This document shows positions 1 through 6,528 of a stretch of 9,406 nt of DNA, one piece after another. Each line of letters opens with the position of its first letter. Position 1 is the stretch's first letter. The notes beneath the pieces are model-generated. The model saw nothing but the letters and a program-made list of their open reading frames with translations. It was not told the origin of the DNA and searched no databases. This stretch comes from CAMEON01 sp045577755 (GTDB lineage: Bacteria > Bacillota > Clostridia > Oscillospirales > CAG-272): assembly GCA_045577755.1 (NCBI GenBank), contig JAZNJA010000135.1:1-9406 (forward strand), in the 5' to 3' direction. The translations under genes were made by a program, and so were the position numbers.

Positions 1-2
1 CA

Positions 3-62
3 TTGTTGTATAATTACCTCGCTTTCTTGTAGATTTTTTGTAGCAATTAAATTATACAACAA
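3..62. repeat. 13-bp perfect inverted repeat, possible operator
   Basis: The arm TTGTTGTATAATT (3-15) is repeated exactly in reverse complement at 50-62, separated by 34 AT-rich bases. Each arm contains a TATAAT hexamer, so each could act as a -10 box (rightward at 9-14, leftward at 51-56). This arrangement would suit an operator or overlapping promoters. It could also simply fold as a hairpin in a transcript that ends at the terminator just downstream. No gene is visible here; all that is seen directly is the symmetry. Confidence 0.5.
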
Positions 63-79
63 AGCAAGCGGTTGTTCAA
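51..79 (-). promoter_or_regulatory. Candidate leftward promoter
   Basis: On the minus strand, TTGAAC (79-74) is followed after exactly 17 bases by TATAAT (56-51). The -10 is perfect and the -35 matches four of six bases. An ATG on the minus strand lies at the window edge (3-1), with a GCGAGG purine stretch about 13 bases upstream, so a divergent gene could start just outside the window. The -35 lies within the stem of a rightward terminator, which weakens the case. AT-rich spacers yield such matches by chance. Confidence 0.25.
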
Positions 80-110
80 GCCCTTTCGGTTTTGAACAAC
101 CGCTTTTTTT
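66..110 (+). terminator. Rho-independent terminator
   Basis: A 14-bp perfect stem (66-79 with 92-105; arm AAGCGGTTGTTCAA) closes a 12-base loop and is followed by a run of seven T (104-110). The T-run on the + strand only indicates that it stops rightward transcription. It would therefore end a + strand transcript whose gene lies left of the window, which conflicts somewhat with the leftward promoter suggested nearby. Confidence 0.8.
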
Positions 111-117
111 GATTTTT

Positions 118-140
118 GGGGGAGTTAATGACTCAGCCCC
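118..140. repeat. Small hairpin bordering the 125-bp repeats
   Basis: GGGG-GAGT (118-125) pairs with ACTC-CCCC (131-134 and 137-140) around a TAATG loop, with an AG bulge. It lies immediately left of the first 125-bp repeat, in the same relation as the stronger hairpins at 264-301 and 419-459. It lacks a long T-run, so it is not scored as a terminator. Confidence 0.4.
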
Positions 141-142
141 TG

Positions 143-267
143 TTTTGATGCTCTGTCACGGAATCGAAGCCTTCAAGCCGCTAGCTGGTTAAGGGAAAAT
201 AATGTGCAAAATGCGGCTTGACGCCGCGCTTGCGCGGCATTTCGAGCTTCCCGATGGGTCACCAAAA
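143..267. repeat. 125-bp palindromic-ended repeat, copy A
   Basis: This unit starts TTTTGATGCTCTGTCACGG and ends CCCGATGGGTCACCAAAA. The ends are imperfect inverted repeats of each other, and a second unit of exactly the same length lies at 298-422. The first 40 or so bases and the last 25 are nearly identical between copies, whereas the middle differs except for a shared TGCGGCTTG. Copy A has an internal hairpin (GCCGC paired with GCGGC, about 223-238). Both termini resemble degenerate tRNA T-arm plus acceptor ends (TTCGA followed by GGGTCACCA), but no complete tRNA can be folded. No coding is supported. Confidence 0.75.
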
Positions 268-301
268 CAGAGAGGGCATCTGAGGATGCCCTCTCTGTTT
301 T
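264..301. terminator. Perfect 17-bp hairpin between the repeats, bidirectional terminator-like
   Basis: The arm AAAACAGAGAGGGCATC (264-280) pairs perfectly with 285-301 around the loop TGAG. Because the arms begin and end in AAAA and TTTT, the structure would look like a terminator on either strand, although the U-run is only four long. It shares its outer AAAA/TTTT with the ends of the flanking 125-bp repeats. Whether it terminates transcription or is part of the repeat architecture cannot be told from sequence. Confidence 0.55.
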
Positions 302-422
302 GATGCTCCGTCACGGAATCGAAGCCTTCAAACCGCAGGGAAGTCAAAAATTACATACTATGTAACGTGCGGCTTGCCCCGAGCGAAGCGAGGAGATCGA
401 GCTTTCCGACGGGTCACCAAAA
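298..422. repeat. 125-bp palindromic-ended repeat, copy B
   Basis: This is the second copy of the unit seen at 143-267, starting 155 bases after the first. Its ends read TTTTGATGCTCCGTCACGG and CCGACGGGTCACCAAAA. The centre diverges from copy A and contains TTACATA/TATGTAA symmetry (351-365) and the CGAGCGAAGCGAG stretch common in Clostridia intergenic repeats. Conserved ends with equal length but divergent middles point to selection on the termini, or to a mobile unit with variable cargo. No coding is supported. Confidence 0.75.
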
Positions 423-459
423 GCAACCTGAATCGAATGATTCGGTTTAGTTTGCTTTT
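419..459. terminator. 20-bp imperfect hairpin closing the repeat cluster
   Basis: Bases 419-438 pair with 440-459; the outer arm AAAAGCAA matches TTTGCTTTT. There is one mismatch and two G-T wobbles, and the tip is AT-rich. It ends in TTTT followed by CTTTTC, so weak rightward termination is plausible. It occupies the same place after copy B that 264-301 occupies after copy A, and lies just upstream of the promoter of the next gene, insulating it. Confidence 0.5.
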
Positions 460-483
460 CTTTTCCCACCGATATCTTTTCGA

Positions 484-512
484 TTGACAAATCCTCCGAA
501 ATATGCTATAAT
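484..512 (+). promoter_or_regulatory. Consensus sigma-A promoter of the esterase-phosphoesterase gene
   Basis: TTGACA (484-489) and TATAAT (507-512) are both perfect and are separated by exactly 17 bases. TGC directly before the -10 adds an extended -10 motif. Transcription would start near 519-520, giving a leader of about 50 bases before the ATG at 570. No operator symmetry is seen over it, so high constitutive vegetative expression is the simplest reading. Confidence 0.9.
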
Positions 513-569
513 CATTACCGACAAAACACGCCTCACTCCAAGAACCCTACCAAAAAGAAAGGCACCCCC

Positions 570-2912
570 ATGAAAAGATACCTCCTGAAAGCCTTCACTC
601 TCCTCGTCACCCTCGCCCTCCTCGCCGCCGCCGCCGCGTTTCCTGCTATGGCCGCGGAGAACGGCACAGCCCCCAAGACTCTCTTAGCCCTCGGTGACTC
701 CCTCACCACGGGCTACGGACTGGAGAACTACACCTACGGCGGAGACCCCTACCTCTGCGATTCCTATATCAACCGCATTGCCGCCGCCTACGGGCTTGAA
801 GGGGGCAAGACCTATGTCAACCGCGCTGTCAACGGTGACAAGAGCGGCGACCTGGCTCAGCTCCTGCCCTCTCTGGAGGACGAGGTCAAAAAGGCCGAGA
901 TGATCATCATAACCATCGGCGGTAACGACCTGCTGGGTATCCTCCCCGAGATCGCCCAAAAGCTTTCGGGGCAGCCCATCGCGGATTTCTCACAGGCTGC
1001 TATGGTCTTCGCGAACGCCACCGCCGAGCAGTACGACGCCTTGAAGAGCGACCCCGCGTTCATCGCCCGGATGCAGACGGTCCTGGAGGCTCTCGCCGCC
1101 AATATGCAGACCATCGCCGGCTTCTTCAAGGAGAAGGCACCTGAGGCGCGGGTGATCTTTCTGAAGCAGTACAACCCCACCAAAAACGTCTCCGGACTGG
1201 AGGCCTTCGGTGAGTTCGGCGGAGGATTCCTGGATTCCATCAATGAGATCGTGGGGTCCACCGCTGCCGCCTTCGGCTACGAGACCGTGGACGTCCCCTC
1301 GGTCATCGACGACCGCGCCGAGGAGCTGACCAATATCCGCCTCTTCGATATCCACCCCAACGCCGAGGGCCATCACGAGATCGCGAAGATCGTGGCACAG
1401 CACCTGGGCCTCTCTCTCGAGTCCGCCGAGGAGACCGAAGCCCCCACGACCCCCGAGACCGAGGCTCCCACCGAGCCTGTGACCGAGGCTCCCACCGAAG
1501 CTCCCACCGAGCCCGCCGAGACCCTCCCCGAGGATAAGCCCACCAACTCCGCGGTGCTGACCTTCTGCGATACCCCCCTGAACGCCACCTTCATAGAGCC
1601 CAATTCCGCGGCCGAGTTTGCGGTGGTGCAGGACAGCGAGCAGGGAAGCGTCCTCAAGCTCACCGTGGCCGATTCCAAGCGCATCGCCGATCCCTATATC
1701 AAGATCGACTACGCCGCCTACATGGCCGCCGCGGGGCTGGATCCCGTGGTCTGGAACGACTGCGGCGTGGCTCTGGTGCTGATGAAGGTGGAGAGCGCCA
1801 CCAACACCAAGCTGGAGATGGCGGTCTACAACAAGTCGGGAGAGAAGAATAAGACCGTCCGTACCGAGGGAGCCTTCAAGAAGACCGAAAAAGGCTGGCA
1901 GTACGTCCTGCTCCCCCTGGTGACCGAGGCCTACGACGGCACCCTCACCGAGTTACGTTTCGACTTCGTGGATAAGCCCGCCGCTCCCGGCGAGACCGTG
2001 TATATCAAGTCCATCTCCTTCCTCAAGGACAAGACCGCCGCCCTCAAGCTCATGGGCACCGATCTCTTGAATCCCGGCACCGCCACCGTGGTGATCCCCG
2101 GGCTTGAAGGGGAGTTCAAGTTCCTCCACGTCACCGATACCCACGTATCCGCCTTCTCGGACGCCGATATCAAGTCCTGGACCGCCACCCGCCACAGCTA
2201 TAACGTCGCCCGCCGTAACGCCTTCGCCGCCGACGGCCTCTTTGCCGAGGAGCGGTTCCCCCTGCTCTTTGACTACGCCGACGAGATCGGCGCCGACGGT
2301 ATGTTCCTCACGGGCGACCTCATCGACTTCCCCTCGGAGAAGAACGTCGCCCTCCTGTACGAAAACGTCAATCGCGTCAAGGCCAAGTCCATCTTCTGTC
2401 TCGGCAACCACGACTGGAACTACGCCGACGATTACATGACGGGCAACGCCGTGACCGTGAACCGCCCTCTGTTCAATGACCTGACGGGCGGCGATCCCTA
2501 CTTCTCCTACACCGAGTACGACGGCTTCATCGTGGCCGCCATCGACAACAGCTCCGACGTGGTCACCCAGGAGACCGTGGACAAATTCCTCTCCCTCTAT
2601 GAGAAGAACAAGCCCATCATCCTGCTCCTCCACGTCCCCTTCCACGTGGATACCCTGGAGCCCGACGTCCGCAAGGCCTGGGGCAACCGCAACATCACCA
2701 TGGGCCCCGGGGCCATGGGCAGCGACTGGGGCAGCGTACAGCAGCTCTACAACGCCGTCTGCGTGGCCGAGGATACTCCCGTGGTGGCGGTCTTCGCGGG
2801 CCACGTCCACTTCAACCATGAGGACACCTTCCCCAACGGCATCAAGCAGTACATCACCTCCACGGGCTACACCGGGGATTGCCGTGTGGTGACGGTGAAG
2901 GGAGAGGATTGA
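570..2912 (+). CDS. Secreted SGNH/GDSL esterase - beta-sandwich module - metallophosphoesterase fusion
   Basis: This 780-residue exported protein has two predicted hydrolase centres. A signal peptide (residues 1-28, cut after AMA) has no lipobox cysteine. Residues 37-282 form an SGNH hydrolase: GDSL with Ser44, Gly89, GGND with Asn119, and DIHPN with Asp260 and His262, so the Ser-His-Asp triad and oxyanion residues are present. A PTE linker (about 289-320) leads to a beta-rich region (about 327-487) resembling a carbohydrate-binding module, though I cannot name a family. Residues 515-777 are a calcineurin-like phosphoesterase with all metal ligands visible: Asp523, His525, Asp583, Asn613 and Asp615 in GNHD, His688, and His745/His747 in GHVH. 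No cell-wall anchor is seen. The start is fixed by AGAAAGG (556-562), seven bases before ATG, below a consensus promoter; it is probably monocistronic. Substrates are unknown; an acyl ester plus a phosphomono- or diester is the general expectation. Confidence 0.9.
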   Translation: MKRYLLKAFTLLVTLALLAAAAAFPAMAAENGTAPKTLLALGDSLTTGYGLENYTYGGDPYLCDSYINRIAAAYGLEGGKTYVNRAVNGDKSGDLAQLLPSLEDEVKKAEMIIITIGGNDLLGILPEIAQKLSGQPIADFSQAAMVFANATAEQYDALKSDPAFIARMQTVLEALAANMQTIAGFFKEKAPEARVIFLKQYNPTKNVSGLEAFGEFGGGFLDSINEIVGSTAAAFGYETVDVPSVIDDRAEELTNIRLFDIHPNAEGHHEIAKIVAQHLGLSLESAEETEAPTTPETEAPTEPVTEAPTEAPTEPAETLPEDKPTNSAVLTFCDTPLNATFIEPNSAAEFAVVQDSEQGSVLKLTVADSKRIADPYIKIDYAAYMAAAGLDPVVWNDCGVALVLMKVESATNTKLEMAVYNKSGEKNKTVRTEGAFKKTEKGWQYVLLPLVTEAYDGTLTELRFDFVDKPAAPGETVYIKSISFLKDKTAALKLMGTDLLNPGTATVVIPGLEGEFKFLHVTDTHVSAFSDADIKSWTATRHSYNVARRNAFAADGLFAEERFPLLFDYADEIGADGMFLTGDLIDFPSEKNVALLYENVNRVKAKSIFCLGNHDWNYADDYMTGNAVTVNRPLFNDLTGGDPYFSYTEYDGFIVAAIDNSSDVVTQETVDKFLSLYEKNKPIILLLHVPFHVDTLEPDVRKAWGNRNITMGPGAMGSDWGSVQQLYNAVCVAEDTPVVAVFAGHVHFNHEDTFPNGIKQYITSTGYTGDCRVVTVKGED
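1434..1511 (+). repeat. PTE-linker coding repeat in the fusion protein
   Basis: Short tandem repeats of the type ACCGAGGCTCCC encode TEAPTE-like units (residues 289-314) joining the esterase to the downstream modules. They are extracellular, flexible and Pro/Thr-rich. The same linker style recurs in the two lipoproteins at 6529 and 7969. Confidence 0.85.
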
Positions 2913-2931
2913 GGCTTCGCGGTATGCGGCT

Positions 2932-2967
2932 GAATTCGCAATTCGTAATTCGTAATTCGTAATTGCG
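2932..2967. repeat. Heptamer AATTCGT cluster, left arm
   Basis: Five 7-base units follow one another: AATTCGC, three AATTCGT and AATTGCG. They begin about 20 bases after the stop of the fusion gene. The reverse complement of the same pattern occurs at 3131-3158, so the two clusters could pair across the roughly 160 bases between them. The gap 2913-3196 shows no gene and no intrinsic terminator with a T-run. A small CCAAC/GTTGG stem near 3010-3024 is the only other local structure. Confidence 0.75.
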
Positions 2968-3130
2968 GAGACCGCTTACCCGACCCCGGATCCAAGATAT
3001 GGAAAGCCAACGGAGTGTTGGTAAAAAACATCAAGCCCCAAAGTAAATTTCGCATTTTGTAATACGATAGAGTGTCCTTGATATGCGATCGCGTTTGCCC
3101 TCAAAAAAGTTTGGAAGGATTTTGCTCATT

Positions 3131-3158
3131 ACGAATTACGAATTGCGAATTACGAATT
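3131..3158. repeat. Heptamer cluster, right arm (inverted)
   Basis: Four units (ACGAATT twice, GCGAATT, ACGAATT) are the reverse complement of the cluster at 2932-2967. They lie just upstream of the rhamnosidase ribosome binding site. An apparent second Shine-Dalgarno-like GGAAGGA (3113-3119) sits before the cluster with no ATG after it. No convincing -35/-10 pair for the rhamnosidase was found in this gap. Confidence 0.75.
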
Positions 3159-3196
3159 ATTCCGATACCCCTATTTTTTGAAAGGAACATACCGCT

Positions 3197-5764
3197 ATGC
3201 TGAAGCTCTACGACCTCTCTATCAATGCCGTCAAGGACCCCGCGTATGCACCCTGTAAGGATCTCTACGTCGGCTGGAAGCTGTACTCTGATAACACGGG
3301 CGTTCTCCAGACCGCCTACACCGCCGCTATCACCAAGGTAGGCACCGATACCCCCGCCTGGACGGGGGAGGGAACGACCAAGTCCATCCACGTCCCCGTG
3401 GGAACGACGCTGGAGTCCCGCACCGACTATACCCTGACCGTCACCGTCACCGACAACTATGGCGAGACCGCCACCGCCTCGGTGCAGTTCGGCACTGCCA
3501 TTTCCCCCGACGAGTGGGCAGGCGTGTTCATCAAGCCCAAGCGCCACATCGAGGGCTGGGCGCCCTACCTGCGCACCAAGTTCGAGGCAAAGAGCGGCGT
3601 CAAGTCCGCCAAGCTCTACGCCTGCGGTCTGGGCTGCGGTGAGTATTACGTCAATGGGCAGAAGGTCAGCGAGGACATGATCGACCCGCCCTTCACCAAT
3701 TATGAGAAGGAGGTCTTCTACCGCATCTACGACGTCACCTCCCTGATCGCCGAGAAGAACGCCCTGGCCGCCCTGCTGGGTGACGGCTGGTACTCCCAGT
3801 CCCGCGCCTGGGGCAGCCGCGGCATGAAGTTCGGCAACGTCTGCCTCCTGGCCCAGCTGGAGATCGAGTACGAGGACGGCGAAAAGCAGATCGTCGCCAC
3901 CAACACCGATACCTGGTCCTACAAGTATTCCCCCATCGTCCTCAACAACCTCTACGGCGGCGAGACCTACGACTGCCGTCTGGAGACCCCCGACTTCGCC
4001 GACTATGACGGCGACGAGGAGGAGTGGGGCAAGGTGATCGAGGACACCGTCCCCAAGGGCGAGCTGAAGCTCTGCATGATGCCCGCCGTTCGGGTGGTGC
4101 GTACCCTTCCCGCCCTGTCGGTCAAGCAGGTCAGCGGCCGCGACGACGGCGCTTGGATCGTGGACTTCGGCGAGAATGTGGCGGGCATGGTGGAGATCCA
4201 TATCCCCAACTCCCCCCGCGGCGCCCAGGTGACCCTCCGCTTTGCCGAGACGGTCAACCCCGACGGCACCCTGGACTTCCGCTCCATCGGCTCCTTCGCC
4301 ACCCAGTGCATCCAGCAGGACGTCTACATTGCCCGCGGTGACGCTCAGGGTGAGACCTGGAAGCCCCGCTTCACCTACCACGCATTCCGCTACATGGAGA
4401 TCACGGGCTACCACGATCTCCGCAAGTACGGCATGAACCCCGAGCTGACCATCGGTGTCTGCCACGTCATGTCCACCGACCTGGTACAGACCGGCTCCTT
4501 CCAAAGCGCCTGCGCCGACCTGGATCACCTCCAGACCGTCATGATGTCCACCTTCCGCTCCAACTACCACGGCTTCCCCGAGGACTGCCCCGGACGCGAG
4601 AAGTGCGGCTGGCTGGGGGATGCCCAGGTGGTCTGCAACACGGGTATGATGAACTACGACATGGAGGCCTCCTACGAGAAGTACATCCACGACTTCCGCA
4701 CCGAGGACGAGGTCTACGGTGTCTGGCAGATGATCGCCCCCGGTAAGCGCGGGTGCGGCGAGGCTTCTCCCCTGTGGGGCTGCGCCAACGTGGTCATGCC
4801 CTACTGGATGTACCGCTACTACGGCAACGACGCCATCGTGAAGTCCCATTGGGATCAGATGGAGAAGTGGATGCGCCACGAGATCAACGACGCGCAGAAC
4901 GACAAGTCCCTCTACGAGGACGAGCTGATCATCTCCCGGGGCCTGGGCGACTGGTGTCCTCCCGTGGGCAACGACCACGCCCGCCGCATCCCCGTTCCCG
5001 AGTCCTCCACCGCTATGTTCTACGAGACCGCCCTCATGATGGACGAGCTTTCCAAGGAATTGGGTTTGCCCACCGCCCTGGATTACGCCGACCTGGCCGC
5101 CCGTATCAAGGAGGCCTTCAACCGCCACTTCTGGCTGGCGGACCAGCACCGCTACTCCACCTGGGGCACCTGCGGCGTGGCCCTCAAGACGGGCCTGTAC
5201 CCCGACGGGGAGCACGACGCCCTAGTGGGAGCGCTCGCCGATCTGATGGCCGCCGACGGCTACGCCATGTCCACGGGCATCTACGGCAACAAGTACCTGA
5301 TCCCCGCCCTGTCCGAGGAGGGCTTGGGCGACCTGGCCATGCGGATGATGTTCACCCGCGACCATATCAGCTTCGGCACCATGCTGGACGACGGCGCTAC
5401 CTCTCTCTGGGAGTGCCTGGAGCTGAAGGGCATCGGCCAGCCCCGCGAGACCGGGACCTCCTCCTATAACCACCCCATGCATTCCGGCTTTGCCTACTTC
5501 CTCTACGCCCACGTGGGCGGTATCAAGCCCCTGACCCCCGGCTTTGCCACCTTTGAGATCAGCCCCGCCGACTACACCGCCATCCCCGCCGCCACGGTCA
5601 GCCATATCTCCCCCTTCGGCGAGATCAAGGTGGACTTTACCCGTGAGGGAAGCAAGACCACCTACACCGTCACCGTCCCCGCGAACACCGTGGGCTACTT
5701 CCGCAAGGGCGGGCTGAACGAGACCATGGGCTCGGGCGTCCACACCTTTACTGTGGAGGCCTGA
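3197..5764 (+). CDS. Alpha-L-rhamnosidase, glycoside hydrolase family 78
   Basis: This 855-residue enzyme is predicted to release terminal alpha-L-rhamnose from glycans or glycosides by inversion. The layout is typical of GH78: an Fn3-like N-terminal domain (about 1-101), the N-terminal beta domain (about 115-290), a concanavalin-like domain (about 300-420), the (alpha/alpha)6 barrel (about 428-770) and a C-terminal beta domain (about 775-855). The signature DCPGREKCGWLGD supplies Asp463, Glu468 (general acid) and Asp475, with the same +5/+12 spacing as Asp567, Glu572 and Asp579 of Bacillus RhaB as I recall them. SLWE gives Glu739 as the likely general base, and NHP (His759) follows. There is no signal peptide, so it acts in the cytoplasm on imported oligosaccharides. 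The start is set by GAAAGGA ten bases before the ATG. It is co-transcribed with dut, and its last codons contain the dut ribosome site. Family assignment is secure; the natural substrate is not known. Confidence 0.95.
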   Translation: MLKLYDLSINAVKDPAYAPCKDLYVGWKLYSDNTGVLQTAYTAAITKVGTDTPAWTGEGTTKSIHVPVGTTLESRTDYTLTVTVTDNYGETATASVQFGTAISPDEWAGVFIKPKRHIEGWAPYLRTKFEAKSGVKSAKLYACGLGCGEYYVNGQKVSEDMIDPPFTNYEKEVFYRIYDVTSLIAEKNALAALLGDGWYSQSRAWGSRGMKFGNVCLLAQLEIEYEDGEKQIVATNTDTWSYKYSPIVLNNLYGGETYDCRLETPDFADYDGDEEEWGKVIEDTVPKGELKLCMMPAVRVVRTLPALSVKQVSGRDDGAWIVDFGENVAGMVEIHIPNSPRGAQVTLRFAETVNPDGTLDFRSIGSFATQCIQQDVYIARGDAQGETWKPRFTYHAFRYMEITGYHDLRKYGMNPELTIGVCHVMSTDLVQTGSFQSACADLDHLQTVMMSTFRSNYHGFPEDCPGREKCGWLGDAQVVCNTGMMNYDMEASYEKYIHDFRTEDEVYGVWQMIAPGKRGCGEASPLWGCANVVMPYWMYRYYGNDAIVKSHWDQMEKWMRHEINDAQNDKSLYEDELIISRGLGDWCPPVGNDHARRIPVPESSTAMFYETALMMDELSKELGLPTALDYADLAARIKEAFNRHFWLADQHRYSTWGTCGVALKTGLYPDGEHDALVGALADLMAADGYAMSTGIYGNKYLIPALSEEGLGDLAMRMMFTRDHISFGTMLDDGATSLWECLELKGIGQPRETGTSSYNHPMHSGFAYFLYAHVGGIKPLTPGFATFEISPADYTAIPAATVSHISPFGEIKVDFTREGSKTTYTVTVPANTVGYFRKGGLNETMGSGVHTFTVEA
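5755..5759 (+). promoter_or_regulatory. Ribosome binding site of dut inside the rhamnosidase gene
   Basis: GGAGG lies in the last codons of the rhamnosidase gene, six bases before the dut ATG. The stop TGA (5762-5764) and the dut start (5766) are separated by a single C. This geometry predicts translational coupling, with ribosomes finishing the rhamnosidase re-initiating on dut. Confidence 0.85.
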
Positions 5765-5765
5765 C

Positions 5766-6206
5766 ATGGAGCTGAAGATCAAGAAGCTGCATCCCAAGGC
5801 CATCCTGCCCACCTACGGCTCGGCTGGAGCGGCGGGGGCCGACCTCTACGCCCTCCCCGAGGGGGATCCCATCGTGATCGGACCCGGTGAGACCGTCATG
5901 ATCCACACGGGCCTGTCCATGGCCATCCCCGAGGGCTACGTGGGACTGAACTTCGCCCGCAGCGGCCTGGCCTCCAAGCGGGGCCTCGCGCCCGCCAACA
6001 AGGTTGGAGTCATCGACTCCGACTACCGCGGGGAGCTGATGGTGGCCCTTCACAACCACGGAAGCGTTCCCCAGACCGTCGAGCCCGGCGACCGCGTCGC
6101 CCAGTTCCTCATCATGCCCGTCATCACCGCTGATTTCGTTGAGGTGGAGTGCCTCGACGAGACCGAGAGGGGAGCGGGGGGCTTCGGGTCTACGGGGACC
6201 AAATGA
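5766..6206 (+). CDS. dut: Deoxyuridine 5'-triphosphate nucleotidohydrolase (dUTPase)
   Basis: This cytoplasmic enzyme hydrolyses dUTP to dUMP and pyrophosphate, keeping uracil out of DNA and feeding dTMP synthesis. At 146 residues it has the standard length of the homotrimeric dUTPase family, and all five motifs are intact: AGADLYAL (Asp26), RSGLASKRGL (Ser66), GVIDSDYRG (Asp84, Asp86, Tyr87), GDRVAQFLI (Gln113) and the C-terminal RGAGGFGSTG (Arg135, Phe140) that closes over the nucleotide. Placement one base behind a rhamnosidase is unusual; no metabolic link is known, so it probably rides on that transcript. The stop codon abuts the left end of the large palindrome that fills the following gap, so the last residue or two (TK) may derive from repeat sequence. 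Confidence 0.96.
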   Translation: MELKIKKLHPKAILPTYGSAGAAGADLYALPEGDPIVIGPGETVMIHTGLSMAIPEGYVGLNFARSGLASKRGLAPANKVGVIDSDYRGELMVALHNHGSVPQTVEPGDRVAQFLIMPVITADFVEVECLDETERGAGGFGSTGTK

Positions 6207-6466
6207 AAATTGGGGTTTACTGGGGCGGTCACCGCGTATTTTGCCTTCCCCAGCGGGGAAGGGGGACCGCGAAGCGGTGGATGAGGAGAGCGAATTGCGG
6301 TTCGGTATCGGGTGTGAGTTTCCCTTGTATACCAATGGATTCAGCTCTCTCCCGTATGAATCGCTCAACCCGCTCTCCTCATCCGTCACCCGCTAAAGCG
6401 GGTGCCACCTTCCCCGCTGGGGAAGGCTAATGGACGCGGTCGCCGCCTCGACAAACCCAAATTTGA
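6207..6466. repeat. Large imperfect palindromic element (MITE-like or structured repeat)
   Basis: Almost the whole gap between dut and the next gene is one inverted repeat centred near 6335. The outer arms (about 6207-6250 and 6418-6466) match with scattered mismatches. A perfect 14-bp pairing joins 6279-6292 (GGATGAGGAGAGCG) to 6371-6384. Weaker complementarity continues inward. Each arm has its own hairpins: CCTTCCCC/GGGGAAGG with loop AGC (6244-6262) or GCT (6408-6426), ACCGC/GCGGT (6266-6278) and CACCCGC/GCGGGTG (6387-6404). None has a T-run, so they are not classical terminators. No transposase, clear target-site duplication or credible small gene is seen. It resembles GC-rich interspersed palindromes I associate with gut Clostridia, from memory only. 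Confidence 0.75.
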
Positions 6467-6515
6467 AGTTTCCCTCTCTATCACAGTAACCTTTGCTCAA
6501 AAAGCAATATTTAAT

Positions 6516-6521
6516 AAGGAG
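6516..6521 (+). promoter_or_regulatory. Ribosome binding site fixing the start of the first lipoprotein
   Basis: AAGGAG stands seven bases before the ATG at 6529. An in-frame TTG at 6493 would add 12 residues ahead of the signal peptide and would place this site inside the coding region, so 6529 is the better start. Just upstream lies a short TTGCT/AGCAA stem (6493-6507). No clear -35/-10 pair was found between the palindrome and this site. Confidence 0.85.
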
Positions 6522-6528
6522 AACAATC

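Noticed and set aside
1..300. CRISPR array suggested by spaced direct repeats
   Set aside because: There are only two units, of 125 bp and with diverged centres, and the intervening hairpin is not spacer-like.
143..422. tRNA genes suggested by GGGTCACCA and TTCGA motifs
   Set aside because: No cloverleaf can be assembled. The acceptor 5' strand, D-arm and anticodon arm are missing and the T-stem pairing is poor, so these are listed as repeats.
1953..2819. Minus-strand open frame opposite the metallophosphoesterase domain
   Set aside because: The overlapping + strand frame carries every metal-binding motif, and the minus frame shows only biased composition.
3101..5215. Long open frame on the minus strand opposite the rhamnosidase gene
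   Set aside because: It is a by-product of the strong C/G third-position bias on the + strand. Its composition is Gly/Val/His-rich with no recognisable domain, and the + strand protein has all GH78 motifs.
6244..6262. Intrinsic terminator for the rhamnosidase-dut operon
   Set aside because: The CCTTCCCC/GGGGAAGG stem is followed by GGGACC, not by a T-run, so it does not meet the criteria although it may still hinder polymerase or RNases.
6139..6430. Short + strand open frames running from the dut end into the palindrome
   Set aside because: They overlap dut in another frame, have no ribosome site, and read through the repeat arms; the frames are open by chance.
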